From: JBGSOV01 sp041738935
GTDB taxonomy: Bacteria > Patescibacteriota > Gracilibacteria > CAIRYL01 > GCA-016699755
Assembly (NCBI GenBank): GCA_041738935.1
Contig: JBGSOV010000007.1
Location: 35,247 to 99,246 of the forward strand
Direction: 5' to 3'
DNA length: 64,000 nt
In this document: positions 25,577 to 35,756 of the stretch, piece after piece
Position numbering within the stretch: position 1 is the stretch's first letter
Layout: each line of letters starts with the position of its first letter
Notes under the pieces: model-generated
Told to the model about the DNA's origin: nothing
The model's database searches: none
What the model saw: only the letters and a program-made list of their open reading frames with translations
Translations under genes and position numbers: made by a program

Positions 25577-26193
25577 TGTTGTTCTAAAAAGAGAAGAGTC
25601 GGAATCGAGGGAGTTTGCAAAATATCATGAAAACCATCGGCGGTTTTTGCCAGTACGAGTGTGTGACCAGTATTACCAGGATTGTAAAAATCAATTGTGG
25701 TGAAGGTTTTTTGTTTGCTCGTAAAGAGTGCCGTTGCGACGAGAATTTCGCTGTCGGTGACGACTTTGTTTTCTGCGGATGAAATGCCAATTTTGGCGAT
25801 GCCGCGCAGAGCATCAAACTCTTGCTCGCCGGGAGCGACGATTGTAAATAGCGAATCTTGTGGAATTAAGATTTCGCTGCCAGCCAAGACATCGGGGTCG
25901 TAGGTCAAAAAACTGCGTACGGAAGTAATTGGTTTTTGGTCAGGATTTTTAAGCCAAATTTCGACACGAATATTCTCGCTTTCATCAGGAGTCAAACGCA
26001 GTTCGAGCGCGGCGGTGCGTTCTTGCGCATCAAGCGCTTTTTCATTGCGCGAGTCTTCGATCCGGCGAATCAAACTCGAAGAATTCTCGGACGCTTGTTC
26101 TTGGTTGTCGTCGGTTTTGACAGTATCGCTCTCGCCGCAAGCAGTCAGAATGAGAGCGCTGCCGATGATGAAACAAAAGAAAAGGTATTTCAT
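25573..26193 (-). CDS. Cohesin-like lipoprotein
   Basis: A 206-residue lipoprotein: MKYLFFCFIIGSALILTACGES, with lipobox LTAC and Cys19. After a Gln/Ser-rich spacer comes one cohesin-like domain (ALELRLTPDESENIRVEIWLKNP, RSFLTYDPDVL, VATALFTSKQKTFTTIDF). The pattern 'VEIWLKNPDQKPITSVRSFLTYDP' closely parallels 'VEVDLYVKNPRQEMVTSIRAKLKYDP' in the next gene, suggesting duplication. The ATG at 26193 is preferred over the TTG at 26202. It lies 13 bp after the 1856-residue gene and overlaps the next by ATGA. It probably holds a dockerin-bearing protein at the membrane. Confidence 0.8.
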   Translation of the reverse strand: MKYLFFCFIIGSALILTACGESDTVKTDDNQEQASENSSSLIRRIEDSRNEKALDAQERTAALELRLTPDESENIRVEIWLKNPDQKPITSVRSFLTYDPDVLAGSEILIPQDSLFTIVAPGEQEFDALRGIAKIGISSAENKVVTDSEILVATALFTSKQKTFTTIDFYNPGNTGHTLVLAKTADGFHDILQTPSIPTLLFLEQQ

Positions 26194-26206
26194 GGCGATC
26201 AAAAGA

Positions 26207-29200
26207 TTATCGAGCGTAAGGAATGTTCATGGTTTCTTCGGGAGTCGGTGACGGATTTTCTTCTTGCAGTTTTTGTCCGTACTGTTGAGCAAAAATGGTG
26301 AAGTCCAAAAAGTCGACACGCCCGTCTTCATTCAAATCAATAGCTTGATTATCCGGCTCTTCGGTGCCGCTCGTTCCGTACACCGTCGAAAAGATAGAAA
26401 AATCCAAGAAGTCGACTTTACCGTCTTGATTAAAGTCCGCCATGTTGAGAAGTTTGCGGAGTTCTTCAAAATTAACGTAAGCGTCAAAGAGCTTGACTCC
26501 AAAACCGGGTTTGAGTTTTTGACCAGAAAAGTCGGTGAGATTTTCGGCACGGAGCAAATAGGTGACACCAGCGCGTTGAGTGTCGGTCGAGAGCACAACT
26601 GTGTCAGCGCTGCGTCCGACTTGCGCACGCCGCACATTCAACTTGTTGCCAGTGCCTTTTTCGACAATGGAAAAATTGGTACCATCAACAAGCAGCGTCG
26701 AAAAGCGCAGATTTTTGCGGAAAACGACTTCAATCGAATTGGCACTTTTTGGGGTAACAGTCTGGAGCTGGAAGAAAATACCGGCCTTGTTAATGTTGTA
26801 GCCCATAAAATCAACTTGATTACTCGTTTGTTGGCTTTGCTTGAGTCCCAGCTGTTTGGCATCAGCAAACAGCGTATAGCGGTCAGTGATGTTCATCGGA
26901 TTTGTGCGAAAGATAACAACACGTCCATCCGAACGCACATCCATACTTACGATTGGCAAGCGCGTTGCGACATCATTGAAAAAAGTAATGTGAAAAGCAT
27001 CGGCGCGAATTCGACTAAGATCGAGTGATGAAGAGAAAAATGCTTGGACTTCGTTTCGGTCGGTAGCAACTGCCGAAACCAGATATGGCATATCGTATTC
27101 ACTCGTAGGAATAACACCATCGCTGACAAAAATTGGTACTTCGGCCTCGGCCTTACGTCCCTCGGCGTCGGTAGCGACAACAGAAATAAAGTAAGGATTT
27201 TGGCTAGGAAGCACCCCTTTGCGCACAATCAGATTTGGTAAGTAATACCATTTTCCTCGACTGCCCTCGTTTACTGTTGGCACGAGACAAATAATAGTAT
27301 CGGTCGAAACGCAGTCTCCAACAATGGGTAAACCATCGCCTGCCGGTAAGTCAAAATAAGGACTGATATCCGTTCCGGCATTACTGCCTTGCACAGGAGC
27401 AGTATATTGTATTGTACCCGTGGCGGCAGGTGCTTGGGTTTCTTGTCCAAAAGAATCTTGGGTATCAAATGATGGAGGAATCGCTGCAGGCGGTGTGCCT
27501 TGTGCAATCGCATTAGGAACAAAACTGTCAAACCACACCATTGGCGGAGGTGGCGGAGGCGCCAGACTTTGAGATGGAAATGGCGCATAGCGCGTTGTTG
27601 TTGGTATGGGCGATGGCATAGTACCGTCTGGATTTGGCGAAGGATTCGTGTTGAGATTGACAACAGTTTCAGGCGGAAAATAACGTAAAATTGTACCGAG
27701 GTTAGCGCTCACATGAGCAATCGGCGCATCACCTTCTTCGACAAAAACGTAGAGCGCACCGGTTGTTTTTTGATCATTTACGAAAGCGCGGGGATTGGTG
27801 TAGGCGCGATCGACAGGAATCGTAGGTTCTTCGCCAGAATTGTCAGGAGTCGCGACATAAAAACGGAAGTTGCGAGTGACCGAATTACTACTTTTGTCCG
27901 TTGCCGAAACCGATAATTCGCGAAAGCCCGGAATCACCGAACGCGGAACAGTAAGTTTTGGTGAAGCATACCAAGCGCCTGCACCTTCAATTTGACCTTT
28001 TTGCATTTGCACAGGTGGCAAACCGATTTCGGAAAGATTGAGACTGACCGACGCAATATCTTCGTGTCCATTGGGGTCAGTGACTTTTACAAATACTTGA
28101 AATTCGGTTTTGCCGTCATTGCTGATGGACTCTCGTGGTGATATGTGAATGTCATTTTTGTCGATATTCGGTGTTCCACCAGCGTTGCGAGTGACGGTAA
28201 ATGGAATTGTGCCACGCACTTCGGAGCCTTCTTGATCGATAACCGTTACTGGTAATTGATACACGCCAAGTGGCACCCAACTCGGAACCTTACCTGGCGC
28301 ACTTTGTACCCAGACATTACTGCCATAGACAGTAAGGGCGTGTGCTGTTGGTACAAATTGTTGCCACAATTTCTTGAGAAAAGCGGTTGGCGAAGCTGTC
28401 GAACAGTTTTGTTTTTCGGGTGCTGGTTTTTCGGATTCACCGACACATGTTGAATCTGACTTTTTGACATAATTGCGGGCTTGCACACCGTCAACGCATT
28501 GTCCCCAATTACTTGGTTCCCAGTCACCACGCAGGCAAACCGAATCATCACATGTACGCTCAGAAGTCGGAATTGCAGTGGTGCCTTCCTCACAGACCGC
28601 ATCATCGCGGAGTTCGACAGAACGACGTTGCACATTGTTGCGGCAGGTTCCCCATTCGCCGATTTTGTAATCGGTACGAACACATTGGCGATCTTGATTG
28701 AGCTCGGGCAAAGTCTGCAAAGCTAAGATTCCCATGCCGACTTTGGAAGCATCAACGATGACGCGCGCGACATTGTCACCACCATCTTCGTCCGAGACTT
28801 CGACTTGAAAAAAGATTTCGCGTTCGTCGCCCGGGACGACAGTATCTGGCGAAGCAGATGCCGAAACAATTACCGGCGGAATACTGTCATACAAATCACG
28901 ACTGACATGCACCGATACTGTTCCGTAGCCTTGGTATCCGGTTTTGTTTTGGACAGTAACAGGAATACTTGTTGGTGTGCTTGATGTCGAAACCGTTGGT
29001 GGTACAGTGATGTCGAGTTTGTACCACGCTTTGTTATCGACAAATTCGTGAAGAGTAAAATTTTGTGAAGCATTACCATTGAGTTTGCGCAAATCCGCAG
29101 TTACTTTATCAATATCGGACAAGCCACGTGCATCCTCGATACGCACCCACAAAGTGGTTTTGGTCGAGCCGTCGTTTGGCACGCGCATGGGACTGGCGTA

Positions 29201-31777
29201 GGATTCGGCTGACAAAACCTGTGGACGCATTTTTGCTTCTATGTTCGGATCAATGACGACAATCGCATTGGGCAGACGACTTTCCCAGCCTTCTGGTGTA
29301 GCAACAATAATATCGTACGCATCAATGATTAAATCGTTTGGCACAGTAACGGTCAAACTTGTAGCGGTTTGAGCAGTTGGAGTGAGCCATTGCGAACCAA
29401 TGCGCACCGTGACATTTTCGGAAAAATGTACGCCAGTAATAATAACTTCAGTCCATTCGCCTTTGTTAACCTCGCGTGGAGCGACCGAAACAACACGCAT
29501 AACATCGGATTGAAAGCCAATAAATCCTCTACTACTTGGCATTCCGAGACTTTCGCCAGTGACACTTATAAGCTTGTTTGGATTGGCGAGCACAAAATAT
29601 GCTTGCCCAGGACGTTGAGCTTCCGTGCTCAAAAAAACACTTTCGCCATCAACAGTGGCATTACTGATAATTACTTTGCGCGGATTTTCGGCACTGTCGC
29701 GAGTCCAGATTTCGAAACTGGTTTTGTCTGCGCTCGCCGCATCAACCGCTTCCGAAAAAGTCAAGCGGACTTTGTCATTTGCAACGGCTTCGGCGGATTC
29801 TATGCCAAAATCCCACGGCGTATAAAAAGTACCTTGTCCGGCAAACGTCGCCAGATTGCCAAACATATCGATTGGATTACCAGCAGCATCGTTAGATCGT
29901 AGCGAGCCGGGAGTGATTTGAAGACGATAGTTTTTGCCGACACGGGTTTTGACAAGATGGAGTGTGACCGTGCGATGATCAGCAGAAAGATCAAAAAATG
30001 TGCCGCTCGTAACAAGATTGGTGGTCGTGCCGCTTTCGGTAATTTTGAAGGCACCGGTCGTAATCGAACTGCCGAGCAGCGCTTTGTCAAAAACAATATT
30101 GACGAGATCGTCTTTTTGAGCAGAGGCGCTCAGCACTTTCGGGCCATCGCTCACAATTCCAAAAGGTGCAAATGGTGCAATGTTGAGTGACAAGAGTTCG
30201 TCTTTGTTGGAACGCAAATCATGGATTTTGTTAGCGTTTTCAATCGTCAGCCAACTGCTGCCCGTAAGCATCGCTTGATCAGTCGTGGTGATTTGAATAG
30301 CAACCGGATTTTGTGAATCAGCACTTGCAGACAAAACCTCAAGACCCGCGATTGTAATATCCGAGAATTCTAATGATTCGGGATTGATGTTTTCGCTGAA
30401 TAAAATTCGTGCAGTTGTTTCAGACAGTGCTTCGGTGGAAGTAATGCGAAAGTTGTTGGAAGGTTTTTCTGCCGGAAAACCGTGAAAAAAAGCAATATTA
30501 TGCAGTGGCGATAATCTGCCGGTGGTGTTGCCAGTGACCGCTTCTGCGACTTGCAATTGATGACGAATACCGGGCTGCATTGTTGTCAAATTACGAAACA
30601 CAATGCTTTTGTCTTCGATAGAAAATGTCGTATTTGCATTGATAAGATTTGGCGTAAAGGTGAAGTCTGCCAATTTTGCAGCAATAATCGTGTCCGAAAA
30701 TTCGAGCCGGAGACTGGTCGAAGAGAGTGGCAGTGCGTCTTTGATCTGCAAAGTACTTGTTTCGCTCACGGTGATGGAACCAGAATCGACAGTACCTTGA
30801 TGAAGCTCTAAAGTCTGACCATCTACGAAATCCATTCGCTCGATTTCGAGGGGAATTTGGGTGCGCAGCGCGAGCTTGTCACTTACCCCAAAGCGCAAAA
30901 AGAGAAGTGGCGTATTTGGCTCAACCATGATTCCGTTTGTCGTTCCGGTTGCTGCCAAAATACCCAAGTGATTGGTGATGCTCGTTTCTTCAATAATTTT
31001 GAAGCCTTGTCCAGCGAGAATCGTACCTTCGGTTTCGTAACCAAGATATGTCAAATTTGAAGCGGGGAAACGCATATCAAACATAAAGCCCGCAATCTGG
31101 TGATAATCGGTCGCGCGCAACGCGACGAGGCGTTCTTCGCCAGGAGTTGCCAAAATATTGTCTTCAAAAAAGAAGTCGCCATTTACTCCTGCGAGCGCGC
31201 TTGGCTTGTCGGGATTGCCGACAGTCAGTACACCTGATTGAATATTTTTGACAATTTCACTACGCGGATTTTGCGCGTCATATGCGATTTCGGTAGGGCT
31301 CAGTTTGATATCGAGTTGATCACCAAGCTGAGCATTTTCACGGATTCGAAAAATAATTTTTGCCAGAATATCGCCAGGAGCAACAGGAACACCGGTCATT
31401 TCTGCCGTCCAAATAACAATATGTGCGGTATTGCGCGAAGGCAAATGCGTAACCGAGAGATCAAAATCAGCCGCAGGAAAAGCCGTTCCTTGCAAAATTG
31501 CTCCCAAAAATTCGCTTTTTTCTGCATTCCATTCGATATCAAAAGCAATGCCAATCGTGTCTGGACGGGCAAAAATCGGATAGCCGTTGCCCGCTTTTAA
31601 GACAACTTCTCCTGTTTCGCCAGGAGCAGCATTAAGATCATGAGGAATAAAAACAGCTTCCTGGGCAATAGATTGGCTGTGCGAAAAATTTTCTGCATGA
31701 GCCAAATATGGCAACAGCGTCGTGATAGCAAACGCGCTGCTGATAGCAATGCCGGCGAGGAGGAAAAATTGCCTCAT
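26207..31777 (-). CDS. Giant secreted cohesin/Ig-like/TSP1-like/dockerin protein
   Basis: An 1856-residue modular secreted protein. Signal peptide 1-28. Two cohesin-like domains at about 42-190 and 198-345 (PGETGEVVLKAG, IAFDIEWN; PGEERLVALRA, FMFDMRFP). Several Big_5/SbsA-like Ig domains follow (VLSASAQKDDLVNIVFDKAL, IESAEAVANDKVRLTFSEAV). An IPT/TIG domain sits near 766-845 and two thrombospondin type 1-like Cys modules at about 1032-1116 (IGEWGTCRNNVQRRS, PSNWGQCVDGVQARN). A dockerin with two EF-hand-like loops lies at about 1772-1836 (DFNQDGKVDFLD, DLNEDGRVDFLD). Having both cohesins and a dockerin, it could bridge partners. It overlaps the DUF11 gene by ATGA. Confidence 0.88.
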   Translation of the reverse strand: MRQFFLLAGIAISSAFAITTLLPYLAHAENFSHSQSIAQEAVFIPHDLNAAPGETGEVVLKAGNGYPIFARPDTIGIAFDIEWNAEKSEFLGAILQGTAFPAADFDLSVTHLPSRNTAHIVIWTAEMTGVPVAPGDILAKIIFRIRENAQLGDQLDIKLSPTEIAYDAQNPRSEIVKNIQSGVLTVGNPDKPSALAGVNGDFFFEDNILATPGEERLVALRATDYHQIAGFMFDMRFPASNLTYLGYETEGTILAGQGFKIIEETSITNHLGILAATGTTNGIMVEPNTPLLFLRFGVSDKLALRTQIPLEIERMDFVDGQTLELHQGTVDSGSITVSETSTLQIKDALPLSSTSLRLEFSDTIIAAKLADFTFTPNLINANTTFSIEDKSIVFRNLTTMQPGIRHQLQVAEAVTGNTTGRLSPLHNIAFFHGFPAEKPSNNFRITSTEALSETTARILFSENINPESLEFSDITIAGLEVLSASADSQNPVAIQITTTDQAMLTGSSWLTIENANKIHDLRSNKDELLSLNIAPFAPFGIVSDGPKVLSASAQKDDLVNIVFDKALLGSSITTGAFKITESGTTTNLVTSGTFFDLSADHRTVTLHLVKTRVGKNYRLQITPGSLRSNDAAGNPIDMFGNLATFAGQGTFYTPWDFGIESAEAVANDKVRLTFSEAVDAASADKTSFEIWTRDSAENPRKVIISNATVDGESVFLSTEAQRPGQAYFVLANPNKLISVTGESLGMPSSRGFIGFQSDVMRVVSVAPREVNKGEWTEVIITGVHFSENVTVRIGSQWLTPTAQTATSLTVTVPNDLIIDAYDIIVATPEGWESRLPNAIVVIDPNIEAKMRPQVLSAESYASPMRVPNDGSTKTTLWVRIEDARGLSDIDKVTADLRKLNGNASQNFTLHEFVDNKAWYKLDITVPPTVSTSSTPTSIPVTVQNKTGYQGYGTVSVHVSRDLYDSIPPVIVSASASPDTVVPGDEREIFFQVEVSDEDGGDNVARVIVDASKVGMGILALQTLPELNQDRQCVRTDYKIGEWGTCRNNVQRRSVELRDDAVCEEGTTAIPTSERTCDDSVCLRGDWEPSNWGQCVDGVQARNYVKKSDSTCVGESEKPAPEKQNCSTASPTAFLKKLWQQFVPTAHALTVYGSNVWVQSAPGKVPSWVPLGVYQLPVTVIDQEGSEVRGTIPFTVTRNAGGTPNIDKNDIHISPRESISNDGKTEFQVFVKVTDPNGHEDIASVSLNLSEIGLPPVQMQKGQIEGAGAWYASPKLTVPRSVIPGFRELSVSATDKSSNSVTRNFRFYVATPDNSGEEPTIPVDRAYTNPRAFVNDQKTTGALYVFVEEGDAPIAHVSANLGTILRYFPPETVVNLNTNPSPNPDGTMPSPIPTTTRYAPFPSQSLAPPPPPPMVWFDSFVPNAIAQGTPPAAIPPSFDTQDSFGQETQAPAATGTIQYTAPVQGSNAGTDISPYFDLPAGDGLPIVGDCVSTDTIICLVPTVNEGSRGKWYYLPNLIVRKGVLPSQNPYFISVVATDAEGRKAEAEVPIFVSDGVIPTSEYDMPYLVSAVATDRNEVQAFFSSSLDLSRIRADAFHITFFNDVATRLPIVSMDVRSDGRVVIFRTNPMNITDRYTLFADAKQLGLKQSQQTSNQVDFMGYNINKAGIFFQLQTVTPKSANSIEVVFRKNLRFSTLLVDGTNFSIVEKGTGNKLNVRRAQVGRSADTVVLSTDTQRAGVTYLLRAENLTDFSGQKLKPGFGVKLFDAYVNFEELRKLLNMADFNQDGKVDFLDFSIFSTVYGTSGTEEPDNQAIDLNEDGRVDFLDFTIFAQQYGQKLQEENPSPTPEETMNIPYAR

Positions 31778-34700
31778 CTCAGAAAAGCCAAAAGAAAGTC
31801 ACGGAAAAAATCGAGAAAATCACGCAGCGTAATTCCACCCGAGCGGTCGAGGTCAGTAGCAAAAATTTGCAGAGCATCAGGCATAACGGTGCCGGACAAA
31901 AAGCGCGCAGTCATTACGGCGTCAACCAAATCGACCTTTCCGTCTAAGTTGGCGTCTCCTTGCAATGGCATGCCAAGATAAACAGGCAGCAAACCAGTCA
32001 CGGCGTTTTTGCCGCCAAGACCATTGCGGTTACTAATGATTACACGAATTGTGTGCGGTCCATCACGCAAATCGTCAAGGATTGGAACCAAAAAGGGAAT
32101 TTCGAGCAGCACCGTATTTTTGGCAGCGTTTTGTGCCAAAATCTGTTCGGGCACAATATCGATTTGAAAATGTTGCACATCAGCAGGAATCGATTCTACT
32201 GTTTGAAATCTTCCTTTAATAAAATCGAGTTCGATGTCTGAAATGTCGCCAATGGTACCAAAATGACGCAAACGCAAATAAATTGTTTCGGTGGTGCCTT
32301 CTGCCATACCCAGATTTTTGGCAGTGCGAATCGAATCGATATACGGAACAGGATCACCAATTTGCACGGTGACTTCTGACGATGTCACATCTTGCGCCAT
32401 TTGCGTAAGGCTGGCGACACCTGGCATTGCTAAGTTTTGGGTGCGTTTTGCACGAATGACGTATGTTCCATTGCGATATGCTTGCAAGACGCCGCCAGCA
32501 ATAACTCCTTCAGCAGAAGAGGATAGCCATTCGCCACCGTTGTAACTGTATTCCCATTGAAGCTTGGCTTCGGCATTGGGAGTAATTTTTCCATCGGCGA
32601 GTGTTTCTTCTGCAGTAAATGTAATAGTTCGATCACGAGGATATTCGACTGCGGCTGGCAATGCGTTGCCGTCTTTATCGCGTAAAGTAATGCTTTCGGT
32701 GGCAGGTGGCAAGATATGGAGTGTGATTGTGCGACCGCGTCCCTCATTATCTGCCAAACGCAAAACCACAGTGCCTTGGTTACTTTTCGCATCAAAAATA
32801 ACGCTCTCCGCATTTGAGCAAGTAACGCTATTATTGGTTTCGGGACAAGCGACACCTGTAGAAAAGTTGGTGAGTGTTCCGTAATTTTTGTCACTCAAAA
32901 TCCAACTAAATCCTGATGCTCCACCAAGAGCTTGGAGTACCAAGCGACTACTTTTGGCAACGACATTTGTGCCAGCAGGTGTGTCACCCACCTCAAGAAC
33001 ATCACTAAAATAAGAAGTATTTGGAAGTCCGCCCGCGACTCTGACTGGGAGATGCGCGATAATATTTCCGTCGGGATCGGTCGCGACAGCAAGCTCTTCG
33101 ACAACTTCGACAACAATCGGATTGCTCGTGACGTTTTCGTACGTCGCAATAATGTTGGCGATACCGGCTTCGGTTGTGACGAGGAGATTGCCGCCAAGGG
33201 TGCCAATATTTTCAAAATTGAGAAATTGAGCATCTTGCGAAACAATTTTTTCGTCCAAGTATCGGTAGCGTGCGACAACGGTCAATAAACATTTTTGATT
33301 AATCAAAACAGTCCGTCCTTCGCAATCACTCGAGAGATGGAGTTCGGTGATTTCTGGTTCTGCGATTTCGACATTAGAAGTAGCAGTACCACTTTGACCA
33401 TTTTGTTCGGTGACAGTCACGGTGTTGAGCGCTTGACCAGTTTCTTTTGCCAAATACTTTGCAGAAAGAAGATAGCTTGTTTGTGGTAAAAACTCTTCGA
33501 TTTGGCAACGGATTTCGGCATTATCGCGTGTGCAAGTAAGACCTTCGGAAGCGACAATATTTTCGAGCTTCAAAACGCCTTCGGGAAAATCATCGACAAT
33601 GGTGACATTGGTAAATGTTTGCGCTGGTGTGCGATTGGTAATACGTATCATATAATCAACCCGCTCGCCGACTTCGATTTTGTTTTTGGAAGGCGACTTA
33701 GTGATCAAAAACGGATCACCAGGGTTTAAAATGCTGACACTTGCACTTGCCGTATTAGTGGGACCATTTTCTTCGGTAGCGGTAACGGTGTTGCTCGCTG
33801 TTCCGGCAGCAAGTGTCGTAAAGCGCGAGGCAAAAGTATAGGTTGCGCCGGGTGCGAATGATTCGATTTGGCAACGAATTTCGCCCGCGTCGCTTTGGCA
33901 ATTAAAACCTAACGAAGTTGTGATATCGTCAATTTCGAGTAATTCTTGTGGAAAATCATCAATAACCGTGACGTTTTTGAGTGTTTCACTTTGCGTTCGG
34001 TTGGTGATCGAAACCGTGAAGCCGACTTCTTCACCCAGATCAACCACTTTTTTGTTGGGTGATTTGGTAATCAAAAACGGATTCCCCGGATCAAGCACAA
34101 TGACGTGGCTCGCAGTTTCTCCCACAATTGTGCCATCATCGCCAGTCATAATAACGGTATTATCGGCAGTACCGGGTTTGAGTGTGGTAAAGCGCGAAAC
34201 AATCGTAAAAGTTTCGCCGGCAACAGGATTGTCAATCATACAGCGAATTTCGCTGGCATCACGTACGCACTCGATGCCGTCGGTAGTTTGAATCTCTTTG
34301 ATTTGCAAAAATTCTTCGGCAAAATCATCGAGCAAGCTAATGCGACGAATCGCGCCCAAGTCGCCAAGCAAGCCAATATTAACAGTGAATATTACATCTT
34401 CGCCCACATTCGCGCTTGGTCTATTTGGTTCTTTACTGACATAAAATGGAGTATCGGGATTGAGGATGATGACATCCACGGTGTCATTTGCCGAGCGACC
34501 AAATTGATCCGAGACTGTGACGCTGTTGCCGGCGCCGCCTGCAGCAATTGCCGTATAGCGCGTAGTAAATGTATACAGACTTCCTACGACAAAATTGGCG
34601 ATATCGCAGCTGACTTTGCCGCCATTTTCTTCGCACGTCAGTCCATTACCAGGAACAACATTTTGAAACTCGAGAAGTTGCTCTGGATAGACATCAATTA

Positions 34701-35706
34701 CTTTGACATTCGCAACGTCCTCTTGTCCGGCATTTTGAATCGTAATAGTATATTCGATATTGTCACCGATTTTGATAGCGCTTTTATTTGCTACTTTTTT
34801 GACTACAAATGGAGCGGCGGCATTGATAATCTGCACTTCTTTACTGGCAGTCGCGATTTGCCCATTGCTGGCTTTTGCCGTTACGGTATTGATTGCGCTG
34901 CCGTTTTGCTTGGCACGATAACGCGCGACAAATTTGTAACTCGCGCTGGGCGCTAACGTTGGCAACGAACAAGTGATTTGAGTGCTCGCACCCTGACAAG
35001 TAAGTCCTGTTGCGCTAACATTAATATATTCGAGAAATTGCTCCGGAAAATCATCAATGATTTGCAAATTAGTAAACGTTTGATCGGCGGTAGGATTGCT
35101 AATCGTAACGGTAAATTCTACTTCCTCGCCCGGCATCATCGTTGAACGACTGGCTTCCTTTTTGACTACAAAATCGGCTTTCGTCTTGCCAATCAAAACC
35201 AAAACATCGTCTTCGACAAGATTGCCAGCGGCATCCGTAACTTGAACGACATTGGCAGAACTTCCTGATTTTTTGGCGACGAGCCGATATGTAATAATCT
35301 TTTGCGCCTGAGGAGCGAGACTGGCAAAAGTACAGCGAATGCGTGATGCATCGCCATAACATGCAGGAGTGGGCTGAATACTCCCAGTTTCGAGGCTAAA
35401 AAATTCTTCATCAAAAAAGTCTTCCAGAACGACATTTGTTGAGGTCGCAGTGGTGCTTTGATTTGTAATGGTCACGGTAAAACGAGCGCTTTGTCCGACC
35501 TGAATCGACGATTCTACCACTTCTTTACGAACAGTCAGACCTTTAGTGGAGTCATCGCGTTCGATTTGTTGTGAGATAACGGCGCGGTCAGGCGATGCCT
35601 GATCGCTGATTGTCGTTGTATTTACCACTTTTTCTGCTGCCAGCGCTGCGGGGAGCAAAATGGCGAAGGTCGCAAGGACAGCCAAGATGTGACGAGGAGA
35701 TTTCAT
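31774..35706 (-). CDS. Secreted six-repeat DUF11 protein with C-terminal dockerin
   Basis: A 1310-residue secreted protein. Signal peptide 1-23 (ending ALAA). Six DUF11-type beta-sandwich repeats of about 120 residues start near 57, 178, 298, 418, 540 and 662; each opens with a 'F-V/I-x-K' strand and xVGExVxFTVxI and carries an 'L-x-C...IxCxI' Cys pair. An Ig-like (Big_2) domain follows near 785-865, then less clear beta domains. The end (about 1247-1308) is a dockerin with Ca-binding loops DANLDGKVDLVD and DLDRSGGITLRD. DUF11 repeats are typical of stalks and adhesins. It is the second gene of the operon; its dockerin is a natural ligand for the cohesin-like domains next to it. Confidence 0.88.
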   Translation of the reverse strand: MKSPRHILAVLATFAILLPAALAAEKVVNTTTISDQASPDRAVISQQIERDDSTKGLTVRKEVVESSIQVGQSARFTVTITNQSTTATSTNVVLEDFFDEEFFSLETGSIQPTPACYGDASRIRCTFASLAPQAQKIITYRLVAKKSGSSANVVQVTDAAGNLVEDDVLVLIGKTKADFVVKKEASRSTMMPGEEVEFTVTISNPTADQTFTNLQIIDDFPEQFLEYINVSATGLTCQGASTQITCSLPTLAPSASYKFVARYRAKQNGSAINTVTAKASNGQIATASKEVQIINAAAPFVVKKVANKSAIKIGDNIEYTITIQNAGQEDVANVKVIDVYPEQLLEFQNVVPGNGLTCEENGGKVSCDIANFVVGSLYTFTTRYTAIAAGGAGNSVTVSDQFGRSANDTVDVIILNPDTPFYVSKEPNRPSANVGEDVIFTVNIGLLGDLGAIRRISLLDDFAEEFLQIKEIQTTDGIECVRDASEIRCMIDNPVAGETFTIVSRFTTLKPGTADNTVIMTGDDGTIVGETASHVIVLDPGNPFLITKSPNKKVVDLGEEVGFTVSITNRTQSETLKNVTVIDDFPQELLEIDDITTSLGFNCQSDAGEIRCQIESFAPGATYTFASRFTTLAAGTASNTVTATEENGPTNTASASVSILNPGDPFLITKSPSKNKIEVGERVDYMIRITNRTPAQTFTNVTIVDDFPEGVLKLENIVASEGLTCTRDNAEIRCQIEEFLPQTSYLLSAKYLAKETGQALNTVTVTEQNGQSGTATSNVEIAEPEITELHLSSDCEGRTVLINQKCLLTVVARYRYLDEKIVSQDAQFLNFENIGTLGGNLLVTTEAGIANIIATYENVTSNPIVVEVVEELAVATDPDGNIIAHLPVRVAGGLPNTSYFSDVLEVGDTPAGTNVVAKSSRLVLQALGGASGFSWILSDKNYGTLTNFSTGVACPETNNSVTCSNAESVIFDAKSNQGTVVLRLADNEGRGRTITLHILPPATESITLRDKDGNALPAAVEYPRDRTITFTAEETLADGKITPNAEAKLQWEYSYNGGEWLSSSAEGVIAGGVLQAYRNGTYVIRAKRTQNLAMPGVASLTQMAQDVTSSEVTVQIGDPVPYIDSIRTAKNLGMAEGTTETIYLRLRHFGTIGDISDIELDFIKGRFQTVESIPADVQHFQIDIVPEQILAQNAAKNTVLLEIPFLVPILDDLRDGPHTIRVIISNRNGLGGKNAVTGLLPVYLGMPLQGDANLDGKVDLVDAVMTARFLSGTVMPDALQIFATDLDRSGGITLRDFLDFFRDFLLAFLR

Positions 35707-35756
35707 AAGTGCGAATTTGAATGTTTGTTTTTTTGAAAGCAGTCCGATTTACATTT

